NCBI GenBank assembly: GCA_963210315.1
Contig: OY723267.1
Location: 1,116,001 to 1,180,000 of the forward strand
Direction: 5' to 3'
From: Rhynchopus euleeides
Taxonomy: Eukaryota > Euglenozoa > Diplonemea > Diplonemida > Diplonemidae
DNA length: 64,000 nucleotides
Position 1 is the stretch's first letter. Each line of letters begins with the position of its first letter. Below are positions 21,601-33,600 of the stretch, in pieces. The position numbers and the translations under genes are program-made. The notes beneath the pieces are model-generated. The model did no database searches. It saw nothing but the letters and a program-made list of their open reading frames with translations, and had not been told where the DNA came from.

Positions 21601-22924
21601 GCATCTGCACGACCAGCGCACTGTCGGTCAGCCCGGGGCTGCTTTCAAGGCGTGCCGTGAGCTCTGCGATATCTGCCAGCCCGGGAAGGAACACTAGGAT
21701 GTTGCTGGCATCGTCAAGCCCTCCTGCATGCAGGCTCAGCACGAGCTCCGTGCCAAGCTGCATACGCTCGCGGGGGATACGTGCCCGCTTCGGATGGCGC
21801 CTTGCCGCATGGTGCAGCTCACGGTCGCCACAGGGTATGCTGTCGATGTAGTGCACGCTGTAGTTCAGACTCTGCGTGGTTGTCACCACGGGAACCGGGC
21901 GCTGCTCAGGCCGAGCAGCACCCTGCACCGGAGGCCCAGGCGGCAGCACGAAGTTGACCTCTTTGAAGTACCGCTGCATCTGGGCTCGGAAGGAATCGAG
22001 CGTGGCAGACATCACGATAAGCCGCAGCCGCGTGTTGCGCGCCACCATAATAGCCTTCAGCATCGACAGCGACGCATCAATCTCCAGGGTCCTCTCGTGC
22101 ACCTCATCTATGATGACATGCGAATACGCCCGCAGGAAGTTGCCGGAGGTGAGCATCGCCAGCAGCACCCCGACTGTCACGAAGTGGACCTTCGTCTTCC
22201 GCCGGGAGAAGGCATTCAGACCCCCGATGGTGAACCCCACTGTGTTCCCCAGCACCTCCCCGCGTTCCACCGCCACACGGGCAGCAACGCTCGTCGACGC
22301 GATGCGTCGCGTCTGCGCGACGAGAATCGGCTTCCTGCTCCCTGTGTATGTCTTGTCGGATATCATCTCATACACAATCTGCGGAACCTGCGTGCTCTTC
22401 CCGCTGCCTGTGCTGCCGGTGACGAGCAGCACCCTGTTATCCGCCAGATGCGCCCGGATTTTTCCGGCAACGCCTGTGATAGGCAGCGCCTTCTTGTGGC
22501 TGGCAAACTTCTCCTTGTTGAGCTGCGCCTGCCACATGGAATGCAGACGGATGTCAGCCGCGACATCGTCGATCTTCACCTTCATATCCTCCAGCTCATC
22601 CGTAGTGTAGCGCCCCGCATGCAGCTCCACCTCTGTCCGCAGGCGCTGCAGCTCCGCCGACAGAGCCTGCCGCTTCAGCACACACGGCGTCACGCTGGTG
22701 TAGGGGCACGCCCTGTGCACCTCCACGAGGCTCGCCCTTTCCTTCCCACCGTCGCTGCTTTCGCTGTCCGTGTCATCGCCACGCTTCTGCTCCCGCTGGG
22801 CATGCAGCACCTCATCCAGATAGGGGCGTGACACCTCCGGCTTCGGCGGCAGTGGTGCCGGTGCACGCACCCCTGAAGCTTCGCTGTCTGTGTCGCTCGC
22901 CGTGTCATACGCAAGCGTGGCCAT
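18641..22924 (-). CDS. DExH-box RNA helicase (DHX/TDRD9-like), three exons
   Basis: Exons 22924-21550, 21451-20438 and 20283-18641 join to 1343 aa. Introns are 98 and 154 bases, both starting GTATG and ending CACAG or TGCAG, each with a one-base phase. The protein is a superfamily 2 helicase of the DEAH/RHA group. Seen are motif I GSTGSGKST near residue 170, motif Ia RRIASTSVAARVA, motif II DEVH (in IIDEVHERT), motif III SATLDS, and after the first intron ATNVAESALTI and motif VI QRAGRCGR. An HA2-like region follows, then about 550 residues of less conserved C-terminus. It should be an ATP-dependent RNA or RNP remodeller. DEVH instead of DEAH is a tolerated variant. The precise orthologue is unsure. 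Confidence 0.9.
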
Positions 22925-24179
22925 CCCCCCCCCCCCCCTGGTTATGCTTCACGACAAGAGTGGACCTCTCCGATATCAGCCATCCATGAGGCGCACTACG
23001 GGCGGGCCTAAGAATATCCCCCCTGGGCATTGTGGCGGTGGTGGCAGGGTCGGGGTGACGAGGCGAGTGGCGAAGCGGCAGGCAGGCAAAGGCGGGGCCC
23101 TCCTGAGAGGCAGCAGAGGGGGCAGAGAAAGGAGGTGGGTGGGGTGGGTCTCGGTCTTGCCACAGCAGCTTTTTATCCCACCAATGGCACAGCCAGCCAG
23201 CAACCCCCACCCACCCACCCCATTTTTCCTTCGGCCTGCTGCTTTTAGTATGGCACCGTTCGTCTTCCGCTCACCCCTGCTGCCACACACCCCACATGCG
23301 CCGTTCTGTCTCAGAGTTTGATCCAGGCCCATGCGCTGTGGCATGTGATACACCTTGTGATGTTGTGACGATGCACAGCATTTTTTTCTCTTCGTTTTTG
23401 ACACATTTGAGAGACGAAAGCAATTTGCGGTGGGATCCACACACAAACAAAAACAAAGGGTGATGGGGGGGAGGAGGGCATGCAGCAAGCTGCCCAAACC
23501 AAACCCGCAACGAGCGTGTCGTATTAACTTTTGTGTTGTGCAACCAGACCCTGCATCCTGTCTCTCTTGAAGGCCGACACCCACAACACACACACATGCA
23601 TCACTCACTCACTCACTCACTCCCTCCACCGATGATATCACGGAATACGCTGATCATTGACATCACAGACACATCTGGCAAGCCAGACAGGATCAACGCC
23701 CCCCGCAAGTTTTGATAGAGATCTGTTCAGATACAGCATCGCACCACGATGCACACTCCGCCCCCACCCACCCCCCTTCCTATTTGATGAAGGAACAGGG
23801 GAGGAGGCGGGCTGCTTAAAATTCTTTCTCCAAAAAAAAGCGAAACACGGAGGTGGGAGCAGTGGGAGATTGTGAGGGTGGGAAGGGGTTGGGTGAGGCG
23901 GGGGGGGAGGCGGGGCGCCTCTCTCTCTGATTGGCTGCTAAAAAGCATCCCGTGCGTCGCCTGCCACCCCCCCGCACACTCCCCGTCCCCCCATCGCCTC
24001 CCCCCCCACATCACCCCCACACCCGGTACTCCTCATCCTCCTTCACCAATTTTGCCGAGAGGGGTGGGTGGGTGGGTGGGGGAGTGGGGGGTGGTGTAGT
24101 GGGCTCCTCCCCCCACCCTGTCCGGTCCGTAACGCAACGAAACTGCTCCACTCCAGCACTCCCTCCACTCCTAACGGGT
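22925..24179. other. Intergenic region
   Basis: About 1.25 kb with no supported gene. It contains a 14-base C-run at 22926-22939 directly against the helicase start, a CACT microsatellite at about 23600-23622, and several G-runs. Short open frames on both strands look random. It must include the 3' UTR of NHP2. Confidence 0.5.
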
Positions 24180-25818
24180 TTATGCCTCCTTGTGGAGCTT
24201 GGCAACAACCTTCATCACCTTCTGGAAGGACTCGGCGTTGTCGCTGGGAACCTGTGAGGGGGGTGACGGGTTGAGGGGGTTGAGGGTTTTGGATTTCTCG
24301 CTTTTGAGAGCAGACCGGATATGTTTTTTATCCTGTTTGGGAGCCCCTCTCTGGCCACGCCGTGACACAGCATGATGCAGTGCATTGCTCTTCCCCCTCC
24401 CTCCCACCAAAATGCGCACCCGAGACGAACAAGTCGTGTGCTGTCACCCCCACAGGACATACCCCCTTGATCAGCACAGCGCTCGTCGGGCGCTTCGAGA
24501 GTGCTGCCGCACCCAGGTCGCCGCGGGACGGCACCCAGATGTACCTCACCTGTGACATGGCACGCATGGATGGATCCCTTCTCTAAGCTACAGCGTGAAT
24601 ACAGCAGAGTGCGAACAGAGCGCACAGTGTATGTGACCTTCAGACAGAAGCTGGATAGTCTTGATGCGATGTACACTCCAATATTCCGGACTCAATAGCA
24701 CAACATAGTGGAGAGGGGGTGATGTATGTCGTGTGGGTCAACCCGGGGGGCAGGTGGCAATGCTGACAGGATGCCGAGGGAAGCCTCATGTAAGATGCGA
24801 TACAGAACAACGCAACACAGTCCCAGAAACATGGGGATGGGCTATATTGCTATTTTCCTCTTGACCCAGACAGCGCCTCGCCCCGAGAGAGCACCGCCTG
24901 ACACCAAAACCCTTGGCAAAGGGATGCACGATTTCCATGTCGCAGACATGAGCGACGGCAACCTGTCGCTTGGGTCGGAAAGAAACAAATGGAAAGGACA
25001 ACAGGCACAGCACTGCATCACAGAAGCGCATGCGGATGGGAGAAGTGTAAATACGACACACGTGCCGATTGTTCCAACGGGCTCATTCGGAACTCCAGAG
25101 CAGCGCAGATGTGCTCCTTCACAGAACCAGGTTGCCACCCTAGCTTTCACGGGCTCATATCATTGCCCGAGGGTGCCACCCCCGCCGGCGTTTGTTTGAA
25201 GCAGGAGGAACCACGTGCAGGTGCCGGTCGTTCATTTTCCTCCCACACGGGTGCGCCCAACAGTCGCCTAACAGTCACACTCACGAGAGACACACAGCCC
25301 GCCACGTGGCGTTCGCATCGCAGGCATACCTGGTGCTCCTCAAGCAGCAGGGGCATGTGGCTGATCACGTCCAGCGGCGAGATGTCCGCAGCCAGCACCA
25401 CAAGCGAGCCCGACCCGGCCTTCTTCTTGCGGACAAGCTTCGTCACCTCCTTGATCCCCCGCACCATCGTCGAGTTCTTGGTTGCGTACTTCACAATCGC
25501 GAGGACCTTCTTCGTCAGGTTCTCAGTCCCTGTCACAAAAAAAACAATGCGGTGTGGCGTAAAAAGGTGCCAGGCGTCCAAAACTGCACCAGCATAACGA
25601 CCTGCCCACACCCACCCCGCCCCCCCCCCCCCCTTCACCCCTGTCCCCCCCACCATACCCTCTGTGATCGGCTTTGCGATCGGGACGCACATCCGGACGG
25701 TGGTCTCCTCACCCCCCTCCTCGGTCTTCTCCTTCTTCTCCTTCTTCTCCTTCTTCTCCTTCTTCGCCTTCTTCTCCTTCTTCACCTCGACCTCCCCCTC
25801 AGCCTTACGCTTGCCCAT
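24180..25818 (-). CDS. NHP2: H/ACA snoRNP subunit NHP2 (L7Ae family), four exons
   Basis: Exons 25818-25659, 25529-25330, 24549-24463 and 24251-24180 give 172 aa. Introns are 129, 780 and 211 bases, all GTATG...CAG. The protein is the RNA-binding core subunit of H/ACA ribonucleoproteins, which guide pseudouridylation and stabilise box H/ACA RNAs in the nucleolus. After a Lys/Glu repeat (KKEKKAKKEKKEKKEKK) it has the L7Ae fold: VRGIKEVTKLVRKK, VVLAADISPLDVISHMP with LLLEEH, then across the second intron VRYIWVPSRGDLGAA and SKRPTSAVLIKG. Length and motif order match NHP2 closely. SNU13 or L7Ae are less likely because of the RGIKEV and DVISHMP blocks. ATG 25818 is preferred over an upstream in-frame ATG at 25878. 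Confidence 0.93.
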
Positions 25819-27612
25819 TGTATGATATGCCTGACTGGCTCTGGAGGCTGCTGCCTGTAGTGTATATAGCTCTGCCATGGGTGGTGTGGTGTGGTGTGGT
25901 TTGGCGATGCATTCATCACGCTTTCAACGATTCGGATCAGCATTTTGGAGGGTGTGTATGGAGTTCCGTCGAGAAGAATCAAGGCCCGGCAAGGTTGGAC
26001 CTCACCCCTTCGCTCTTCAGGCAGATGAGGCTGGGGCAGGAATGGGGTGGTGAGGAGGGGGGGTGGAACACCGGGTCTTTTGTCTTCAACACACGGCTGC
26101 TTCCGCATTCACCAGGCAATGAAAGTGGGGCCTGGCACCCACACGCCTTGGCTGCCGCCCCCCGCCCCCCGATCGAGGGTAGGAGTATCAGAGAGATGAC
26201 GCGGCACCATATCCGCCCCCACCACCACCACCCCTCGCCCCCCCCCCCTCCCCACAGCAGGGTGATTTTTTTTGGCCTGTGCTGCTGCAACACTCGAGAT
26301 CACTACACACCACACCACACACATCTGACTCACCCTCCCCACCCCATCCCTGCTTTTGGTAGATAACAGGCAGATCTCACGCCTGAGTCTGTGTTATCAC
26401 TATATCCTGGTGATGAGAGAGAGAGGGGGGGAGAGGGAGAGAAAGACTCTGAGAAAGCTTCGCTTCTTGCCTTGATGGAGGAGAAACAACTGGGGAGGGG
26501 GGGGGGGAGGGGGAGAGCGTCGTCCTTCGCCGTGTGTCAGCATTTTTTTGGCACCCCCCCCCCCCACCCCTACTCTGGTGGAAAAAGGGGAGGGGGGTCA
26601 CTTTTCCTCCAAAAAGGCCCCAACCCCCGCCCTCTCGTCCACCCACCCCGATATATAGTCACCCCAACCCCGCAAACCCCTGCCCGACTCGTTCCATCGC
26701 ATGTGTGTGCACTGTGAGGTGAATACATATGCTCTGGGTGCCAAGAGCCTGCAGATCTCTACTTTAACATGGTATCGACTACCACTGCCCTGATGTGCGA
26801 AACGACCAGGGAAAAAGTGACGTCGACTGAGAGGTTCGGGGGTGGGGTGGGTGGAGGGGTTGTATAAGACCATGCGCACGAGTTGTGACGTAAAGCTGCC
26901 AGAAGGCGAACTGCTCAATGGGATCGGCGCCGCTTTACTTTCTTTGCCTCTGCCCCCCCCCCTCTCCATCCGCTACAACTAAAACCAGGGCCTGCCCCCC
27001 CTCGCGACGACATGATTTCCCACAACACAACACAAAAACAGCCCCCACCCTCCTCTGCCCAACGCTCGCCAGAAAATAACCCGCATCCTTCGACGCGAGA
27101 GCTCTCGCAGCGCCACAACACACGGGGTGGGTGGGTGGGGTGGTGGTGGTGGTGGGGGCCGGAAAGAGGTGGGAAGGGGAGCAGCATCCTCCGCCACATT
27201 CCCCAGACACCCCACCTAGAGTCGGCATCGGATAGATGGGGGCGAGGGGGTGCCGCCCATGGTTGTGGGGAGGGGAAACCCGTCGAGCTCACGGCGGCCA
27301 GGGGGGGGTGTCGGGGGGGGGGGGGGGTTTTGGGCCATGAATCGTACAATAGAACACCTGAAAACGGTATGCGAAAAATGGGGATGGGATGGGATGGGGT
27401 GGGGGTGGGGTGCCTGTGAAAAATACCGCCGCCACCGCGGGCGTGGTTTTAGCGGGGGCTTTTTATTATTTCATGACTTTGTGCTGAGACTACTTTGGTT
27501 CTTTCGCACACACACGGGATTCTCTTTGTTTTTGTGGAGGGGAGCACCGAGCGGTCTCCGATGCAACATCCACACACGCAGACACAGGAGGAGAGAGGGA
27601 TACACGGGCAGG
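25819..27612. other. Intergenic region and 5' flank of the retrotransposon
   Basis: About 1.8 kb with many homopolymers (for example G-runs near 26501-26509 and 27303-27327, C-runs near 26556-26567) and no supported host gene. The frame of ORF1 is open back to about 27250, with an ATG at 27337, so the left boundary of the retrotransposon and its 5' UTR lie somewhere here. No target-site duplication was found by eye. Confidence 0.45.
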
Positions 27613-30126
27613 ATGTCACAGGCCGACCTCCACGGGGTCTCCTCCGGGAACACCGGCTCCCAGGCCGGTGGCCAACAGGCCGCCCCCCTGCCCCCCCTCG
27701 AATTCACGGAACCTCGCAGATACGAGCTCCAACCCCTTCCCCCCCTCTATGGTGCCGCCCACGTGCGTACCATTCTCAACCACCTCCGGTGGGAGGCGGC
27801 GCTGGACAGCCTGGAGGGCGGCGTCGCCGTCCTCGCTGCCGAGCAACCCCCCACCCACGGCACCCCCCCCACATGGACTCTAGTAGTCAACGGGAAGGAG
27901 GTGGTCCTGACGGACACGCTGCTCCTCGAGGAGCAGAAGCAGAGGGAGGCGGCCGCGAAGAAGCAGGCCGAGGAGGTGCTCCGCCTGAAGCGGCGCTATG
28001 AGAGCGTCCGCGACAGGCTCCAGGAGGAGCGCGCCACGGCCGCGAAGGCGGGAAGGTCTGCGAAGTCGCAGGCCAGCGGCACGGTTGGGCGGACCGGGCG
28101 TGGTGGCGGAGCAGCAGCGGCGGCGAAGCAGCAGGCGCAGCAGGCACAGCAGAGAGCTGCCCAGCTCCAGAAGGATCTGGAGAAGCTCGCCGGGCGCCTG
28201 CGGGAGCTCGGGCATGACCCCGCACCTGCCGCCGCCGACTCCGCCACGCAGGGCGACGGCGCGGCTTGTCAAGCCGAGCTGCAGGGCCTGCGCCGCCTCC
28301 TGCAGGACCAGGACGGCCACCGCAAGCGGCTGGAGGCCCAGCTGCTGACCCAGCAGGCACGGCAGGGCGAGCTGGGGCAGCGGATGGAGGCGATGCAGGG
28401 GCACCCGGGCCTGTCAGAGCAGTGGCTCGAAGACCGCCTGCGCCGCCAGGGGGAGCAGCACGCCGAGCAGGTGGCGCTGCTCGAGGCCCGGCTGGACAGC
28501 CACGCCCAGCAGCACGAGCTGCAGATGCAGCGCATGGGGGACCGCCTCGGCCGCCAGGAGGAGCAGCTGCAGGCGCAAGGGGCCCTGCTGAAGAGCCTCC
28601 AGGAGCGCCCCACCACCACACCCCCCACCACTACAGCCACTACGTCCACACTGAAAACGGAGCGTGAACTAAAGGAGCACAAGGCCCAGCTCCTGGAGGT
28701 CGCGAAGCACCAGCAGTCGATGGGCGTGACGGTCTCCCGCCTCCGCGAGCATGTCGGAGGGCTGGGCAAGGCGGTGGGTGAGGCAGCAGCGAGCACGGAT
28801 CTGCAGAAGCTGGCTGCTGGGCTCACCGCTTTGGAGGGGCAAGGCCGCGCGCATGCGACGGATCTGACTGCGTCGCGCAAGGGCTGGGAGGCCAGCCACA
28901 AGGCCCTCGAGGCCGACATGCAGGGCCAGCTCGCGCAGCGGGACCTCAAGCACCGGGCGCTTGAGGAGCGCCTCAGCGGCGCTTGCAAGGCCATGCTGAG
29001 CCTGCAAGCCGCGGAGGCGAGCGAGCAGACGCCCCTCTCCCACCACCAGGCGCAGCAGCTCCAGGCGGAGGTGGACGCGGTCAGGGCCGACCTGGAGGCG
29101 CAGCGCGGGCAGGAGCAGCAGCGCCTGGACGCGGCGGTGGCGGAGCTCCGCAGGGCGTGGGAGGCGCAGCAGGGGGAAGCCGCGGTGGGCGAGCTGCGGC
29201 GGCAGACGGAGCGCCTGGGGGTCACGGTGCGCGACCTGCGGGCCTCCTGCGAGGCTGACCGCAAGGACGCCACGGCCGCCCAGCAGCAGTCGGAGCGGGC
29301 GACCGGGGAGCAGGTGGCCCGCCTCCAGAGCCGCCTGGATGAGGTGTGTGGGGAGCTGCGGGGGACCTGCGAGGCGCAGATGGCGCGGCACGGGGCCCAG
29401 CAGCTCAAGGCCCTTGCCGAGAAGGCAACCCAGCTCGACACTACCCTTCGAGCTGACCTCCAACAGGCAGGGAAGGAGGAGGGCGAGAGGGTGCAGCGCC
29501 AGCTGACGCAGCAGGCCAGCGAGCTCGGGCAGAGCTGGCAGGGCCTGCTGGAGGGGGTGCGCGACGCGGAGGAGCAGCGCAAGCTGCAACACCAGGAGAT
29601 GCTTATCTCCGTGAGGCGGGAGCTGAGCGCTGCCACAAAGGGGCTGGGTGCGTCCAAGGGGGCGAAGGGCAAACCGCCGGCGGGGCCCACGGCCGGGCCG
29701 GCTGCGGATGCCCTGCCAGCACCCACAAAACCCGCCCGCTCCTCCCCCAGCACCACCACCACCACCACCTCTGCCACCTCCGCCGCCTCTGACTCCTCCG
29801 CCCCTGCCCCGCCCAGTGATTCGAGCAGTAAACCCGTGACACCTATGGCACCCGGGGCACCAACAACGTCGAGCGCCGCCCCGACCCCAGCGCAGCCAGC
29901 AGCAGTGCCGCCGGCAGCACCGGCGCCGCCTGCCCAGCCTGCCCCGCCGGCCCCACCCCTCCTCGAAGCCCTGACGCCCACGGCAGTTGGCGGGGATGAG
30001 GCCCCACCCTGTAGGGTGCCGGGAGCCAGCAGGAACGGGAGGACCAGGCAGGCCTCCATCACGGCGTACCTGAAGCCTCGTTCCAACCGCCTTACCCCCT
30101 ACCCGCAGAAGCCGGATGAGGAATAG
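27613..30126 (+). CDS. Retrotransposon ORF1: long coiled-coil protein
   Basis: 837 aa from the ATG at 27613 (MSQADLHGVSSG) to TAG. After a Gly/Gln/Pro-rich start, residues about 90-690 are almost continuous coiled coil, rich in Gln, Glu, Ala, Arg and Leu, with heptads such as LEAQLLTQQARQGELGQRME. The next 110 residues are Ala/Pro/Ser/Thr low complexity. Near the C-terminus is RQASITAYLKP (residues about 812-822), which resembles a PCNA-interacting PIP box. No CCHC knuckle or RRM is visible, so the nucleic-acid-binding part is unclear. By position and frame continuity I assign it as the ORF1 (Gag-like, RNP-forming) protein. A host coiled-coil gene upstream of the element is the alternative. 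Upstream in-frame ATG 27337 is possible. Confidence 0.75.
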   Translation: MSQADLHGVSSGNTGSQAGGQQAAPLPPLEFTEPRRYELQPLPPLYGAAHVRTILNHLRWEAALDSLEGGVAVLAAEQPPTHGTPPTWTLVVNGKEVVLTDTLLLEEQKQREAAAKKQAEEVLRLKRRYESVRDRLQEERATAAKAGRSAKSQASGTVGRTGRGGGAAAAAKQQAQQAQQRAAQLQKDLEKLAGRLRELGHDPAPAAADSATQGDGAACQAELQGLRRLLQDQDGHRKRLEAQLLTQQARQGELGQRMEAMQGHPGLSEQWLEDRLRRQGEQHAEQVALLEARLDSHAQQHELQMQRMGDRLGRQEEQLQAQGALLKSLQERPTTTPPTTTATTSTLKTERELKEHKAQLLEVAKHQQSMGVTVSRLREHVGGLGKAVGEAAASTDLQKLAAGLTALEGQGRAHATDLTASRKGWEASHKALEADMQGQLAQRDLKHRALEERLSGACKAMLSLQAAEASEQTPLSHHQAQQLQAEVDAVRADLEAQRGQEQQRLDAAVAELRRAWEAQQGEAAVGELRRQTERLGVTVRDLRASCEADRKDATAAQQQSERATGEQVARLQSRLDEVCGELRGTCEAQMARHGAQQLKALAEKATQLDTTLRADLQQAGKEEGERVQRQLTQQASELGQSWQGLLEGVRDAEEQRKLQHQEMLISVRRELSAATKGLGASKGAKGKPPAGPTAGPAADALPAPTKPARSSPSTTTTTTSATSAASDSSAPAPPSDSSSKPVTPMAPGAPTTSSAAPTPAQPAAVPPAAPAPPAQPAPPAPPLLEALTPTAVGGDEAPPCRVPGASRNGRTRQASITAYLKPRSNRLTPYPQKPDEE

Positions 30127-30606
30127 GGGGGCGGGCGCTCCGGCCAGCGGGGGGGACCCGCGCAAGAGATTAACGTTCCCCCTGGCCGGGGTGCCGACCA
30201 CGTCTGGGGACAAATCACGTTCGCCGTCGGGCCCCCAGCCGCACCCCACCCCGAGAAACAGGAGGTCTCGGGGCGTATACAAACACCTCCACACACCCCA
30301 AGTAGAACCCCAACCCCAACATCACCCCCAACCCCACCTAGACCCAGCCGAGCCGCTGTACGGGCAGGAGATACCCGGGCAACGGCCCCGTGCTGGGACC
30401 CCGTAGATTTGGCGACAGGGGCAGGAGAACCCCGGCGCCTCCGTGGGGGGGGACAGGAGTACTCCCCCTCCACCATAGAGCAAGACGAGCAGTGGTTGAC
30501 GCACGCTGCAAGGAGACTGATGGCGCTCCGGGTACCAGTGCCGAAGGACGGCAACTGCCAGTACGCCGGCCTTGCAGAGCAGTGCGCGGAGTGAACAGCA
30601 GGCGGG
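30127..30606 (+). other. In-frame linker between ORF1 and ORF2, including the N-terminal half of an OTU domain
   Basis: The frame of ORF1 continues without a stop for 155 codons after TAG 30124-30126, until TGA 30592-30594, and then runs into ORF2 four codons later. The first 90 residues are Gly/Pro/Thr-rich. The end holds VPKDGNCQYAGLAEQ (codons 30535-30579), the nucleophile motif (DGNC) of OTU-family cysteine proteases. The matching second half, including the His motif, is at the start of ORF2. Thus TGA splits the domain between its catalytic Cys and His. Confidence 0.8.
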
Positions 30607-33600
30607 TTGCGTGCAGCGGTGGCGTCGTCCATGCGGCAAAACGCAGAGCGCAGGGCCTCGTACGTGCCCGACCACGATGACCCGCAGGCCCCTACATCCT
30701 ACGACGACTACGTCGAGAAGCAGACGCGCCCGGGGACATACGGAGACGCGGCTACCCTCCGGGTTGCGGCAGAAGTTCTGGATGCCCAGGTGTGGCTGCT
30801 CGCCTCCAACAGCAAGCAATGCATGACCCGGTGTGGGGAGGGAGCCAAGGTGCTGGGCCTTACGTGGAGGCCCTTCCACTACGATGTGCTCCGTTTCCCC
30901 CTTAGCCTGGCCCGGGAGCTAGCTGTGACGCCGACGAACCAGTGGGACATCCCTGCAGCCCTTCCTATGCCCACCCCGGCCACAGCGGACGGGACGCGAG
31001 TGCCTACGCCCGTCCAGGGGTCCACAGCGTCACCGCCCCCGCGGCGATTGCGGCATCCTGCATATCAACTAACAACACCGGGAGTGATCAGGCTGGCGAC
31101 AGCGAACGTAACGTCACTGCAGACGCACCTAGGCGACGTGGCGGGCCTGAAGGCGGATGTTGTGGCCCTGCAGGAAACCCGAGTCCCGGACCCGAGCAAG
31201 GGCACGCACAACGGCTACTTCGCAGCCCACGGCTGGGCTATGCACTGGGGCAAGGGCATGCCCAGGGTCGCAGGCGCGAACGGCCGCGAACAAACAAGGC
31301 CCGGAGGTGTGGCTGTCATGGCGAAGGAGGGCCTTGTCGCGCAAGTGGTGCAGCCGAAGACCGCGCAGGAGCAGAAGTTGTACGACAGTACCCGCATGGT
31401 GCACGTAGTGCTAGCGATTGGAGACGGGAAAACGGCGCTTCATATCCTGAGCGTGTACGGCCACTCGGGGACCGAAGTGGGTGAGCAGCGGGAAGCCCTC
31501 CTGCAAGAGACGCTCGACCTCGCAGCTGGGTTGGGGCAGGTGCCCGTGCTACTGATGGGGGACCTCAACGCCAACCCGGAAACCAGCGCCACGCTGTCCC
31601 AGGCGTGCCGGGTGGGCGGCTGGGTCGACGCGGCGACGACGCATGCGGAGCTCGCACAACAGAGCGTGCAGAACACGTGCTGGGCGTCAGAGAACGGCAC
31701 TCGGCTGGACATCTGCCTGATGAACTCCTGCGCAGCGCCGGCCCTGCGTCGCGTTGAGGTGGCGAAGCGGGGGGACTACGACATACCCACGCACTGCCCG
31801 CTTTTTGTAGACCTAGACCTCACTGCCTTCCGCCGCCCCAAAAAGATCTGCATTCTTCCCACCCCTTTCCCTGCGGGTAAGCCCAAGCTGGGAGACGCTG
31901 CGGCGAGAGGGATAATGCAGGACGTGCTTGCAGAGGGGGAACTGCGCCACGGAGCAACGGCCGCGCAGCTCCTCCACCGAGCCTCCACCTGCGGCGAGCG
32001 TTTCCTAAAGCGTGTCCATGTAGGCCACCTGGAGAGGCAGGAAGCGGCCTACACAGGCAGAGCGGAGGGCTACCACATGCAGTGGTCGCGGGCGGCCACC
32101 AAGCACCACCCCGCCTCTGCACGGGGGGCCGGTGACACGAACACCCGGGCGAAGGACGGACTGTTGGGGAACCTCCGATGCCTCGTCCAAGAGGGTCTCA
32201 AGCGACTGCAAGCCGATGCACCGTACGGCCTCACGAATGGGGAGAAGCACGCCTGGAACGCCGCAAAGAAACGCCTGAGGGAGGGGGGCCTCCCCCAGGG
32301 GCTGCAAGCAGCGCTGACGAACACAACCTCGCAGTTGCCGGACCTGGAGATCCTGGAGCAGGCCCTCATTGCCTTGGAGGGGTCGCAGAGGGGCATGTTC
32401 GACAGGCTCCGCGACGCGAGGATCCGCACGTGGAAGGCGAGGATGCAGAAAGCTTGGACATACGAGGCAGGGCAGGTGTTCGCGTACCTCGCAGATCGCT
32501 TCTGCGCTCCAGCCACCTTCATGCGGCGCGAAGACGGCTCTTTCACGGCCTGCCCCAAGGAGGCGGACGAGCTGCTGAGGAGCGACACGGCGTGGGGAGG
32601 GTACTTCCGTAAGTACGCAACGACGCCAGAGCCCCGGTGGGACACCTTCCGCCAAAAGTACCTCCGCTTTCTCCCCGAGGTGGCTGACATGGAGTGCAAG
32701 ACCATCACGGCAGAAGACGTTGGGAAGGCCTTGGCCAAGATGTCCACGTCCACCTCGCCGGGCCTGCACGGTTGGCGGGTCCACGAACTGAGACAACTCC
32801 CGCACGAACTCCTCAGGCTCTTCGCGGAGGTGTTCAACGAAGTTGAACGGTCGGGCGAGTGGCCGGAGCAGCTGATGCACGCCATGATCTGCCTCATCCC
32901 CAAGCCTGGCAGCTCAGGAGAGCCACTGTCGCAGCGCCCCATCAGTATCACCCCCGTGCTGTACAGAGTGTGGGCAGCTATCCGGGTGAAACCGGCACTG
33001 AAGTGGTTGGAGATCATCGCGCCCGAAGACCTGCACGGCTGCCGGCCTGGCCACGGTGCGGAGGACCTCATCTGGCACCTGGCGGCACGTATTGAAGAAG
33101 CCCACCTCACAGGGCGACCGCTGCACGGAGTCGCCCTCGACTTCAAGAAGTGCTTCGACACGGTGCCAATCGACCTCACCTTCCGCCTGGCTGCGGAGCT
33201 CGGTTTCGACGCCCGTGTCCTGCGCACCCTGCGAGCAGCGTACAGGACGATGCAGCGGCACTTCCGGGCGAGCGGCACCATCGGGGAAGGCTTCCTGCCA
33301 ACTAACGGCATCATGCAGGGTTGCCCCATCAGTGTCGTGCTGATTAACGTGCTGGTGGGTGTGTGGATGAGGATGGTCGAGCACCGGCAGGACACAAGGG
33401 CGCTGTCTTTCGTTGACGACGTATACGCCACAGCCCCCAGCCCGGAGATCCTGCAAGACGTTGTAGACGACTCTGCGGGTTTCTCCCACGACACCGGGAT
33501 GGCTATTTGTGCAGAAATCAAGTCTCACGTTTTCTCGACATCCCCCGGGCCGCTCCGGATTATGTACCGGGCAAGGGATGGCGAGGCCACTCCCCTCCGG

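Noticed and set aside
28269-30294. Minus-strand open frames of 605 and 541 codons
   Set aside because: They mirror the coiled-coil ORF1 of the retrotransposon; Ser/Cys/Arg-rich with no motif.
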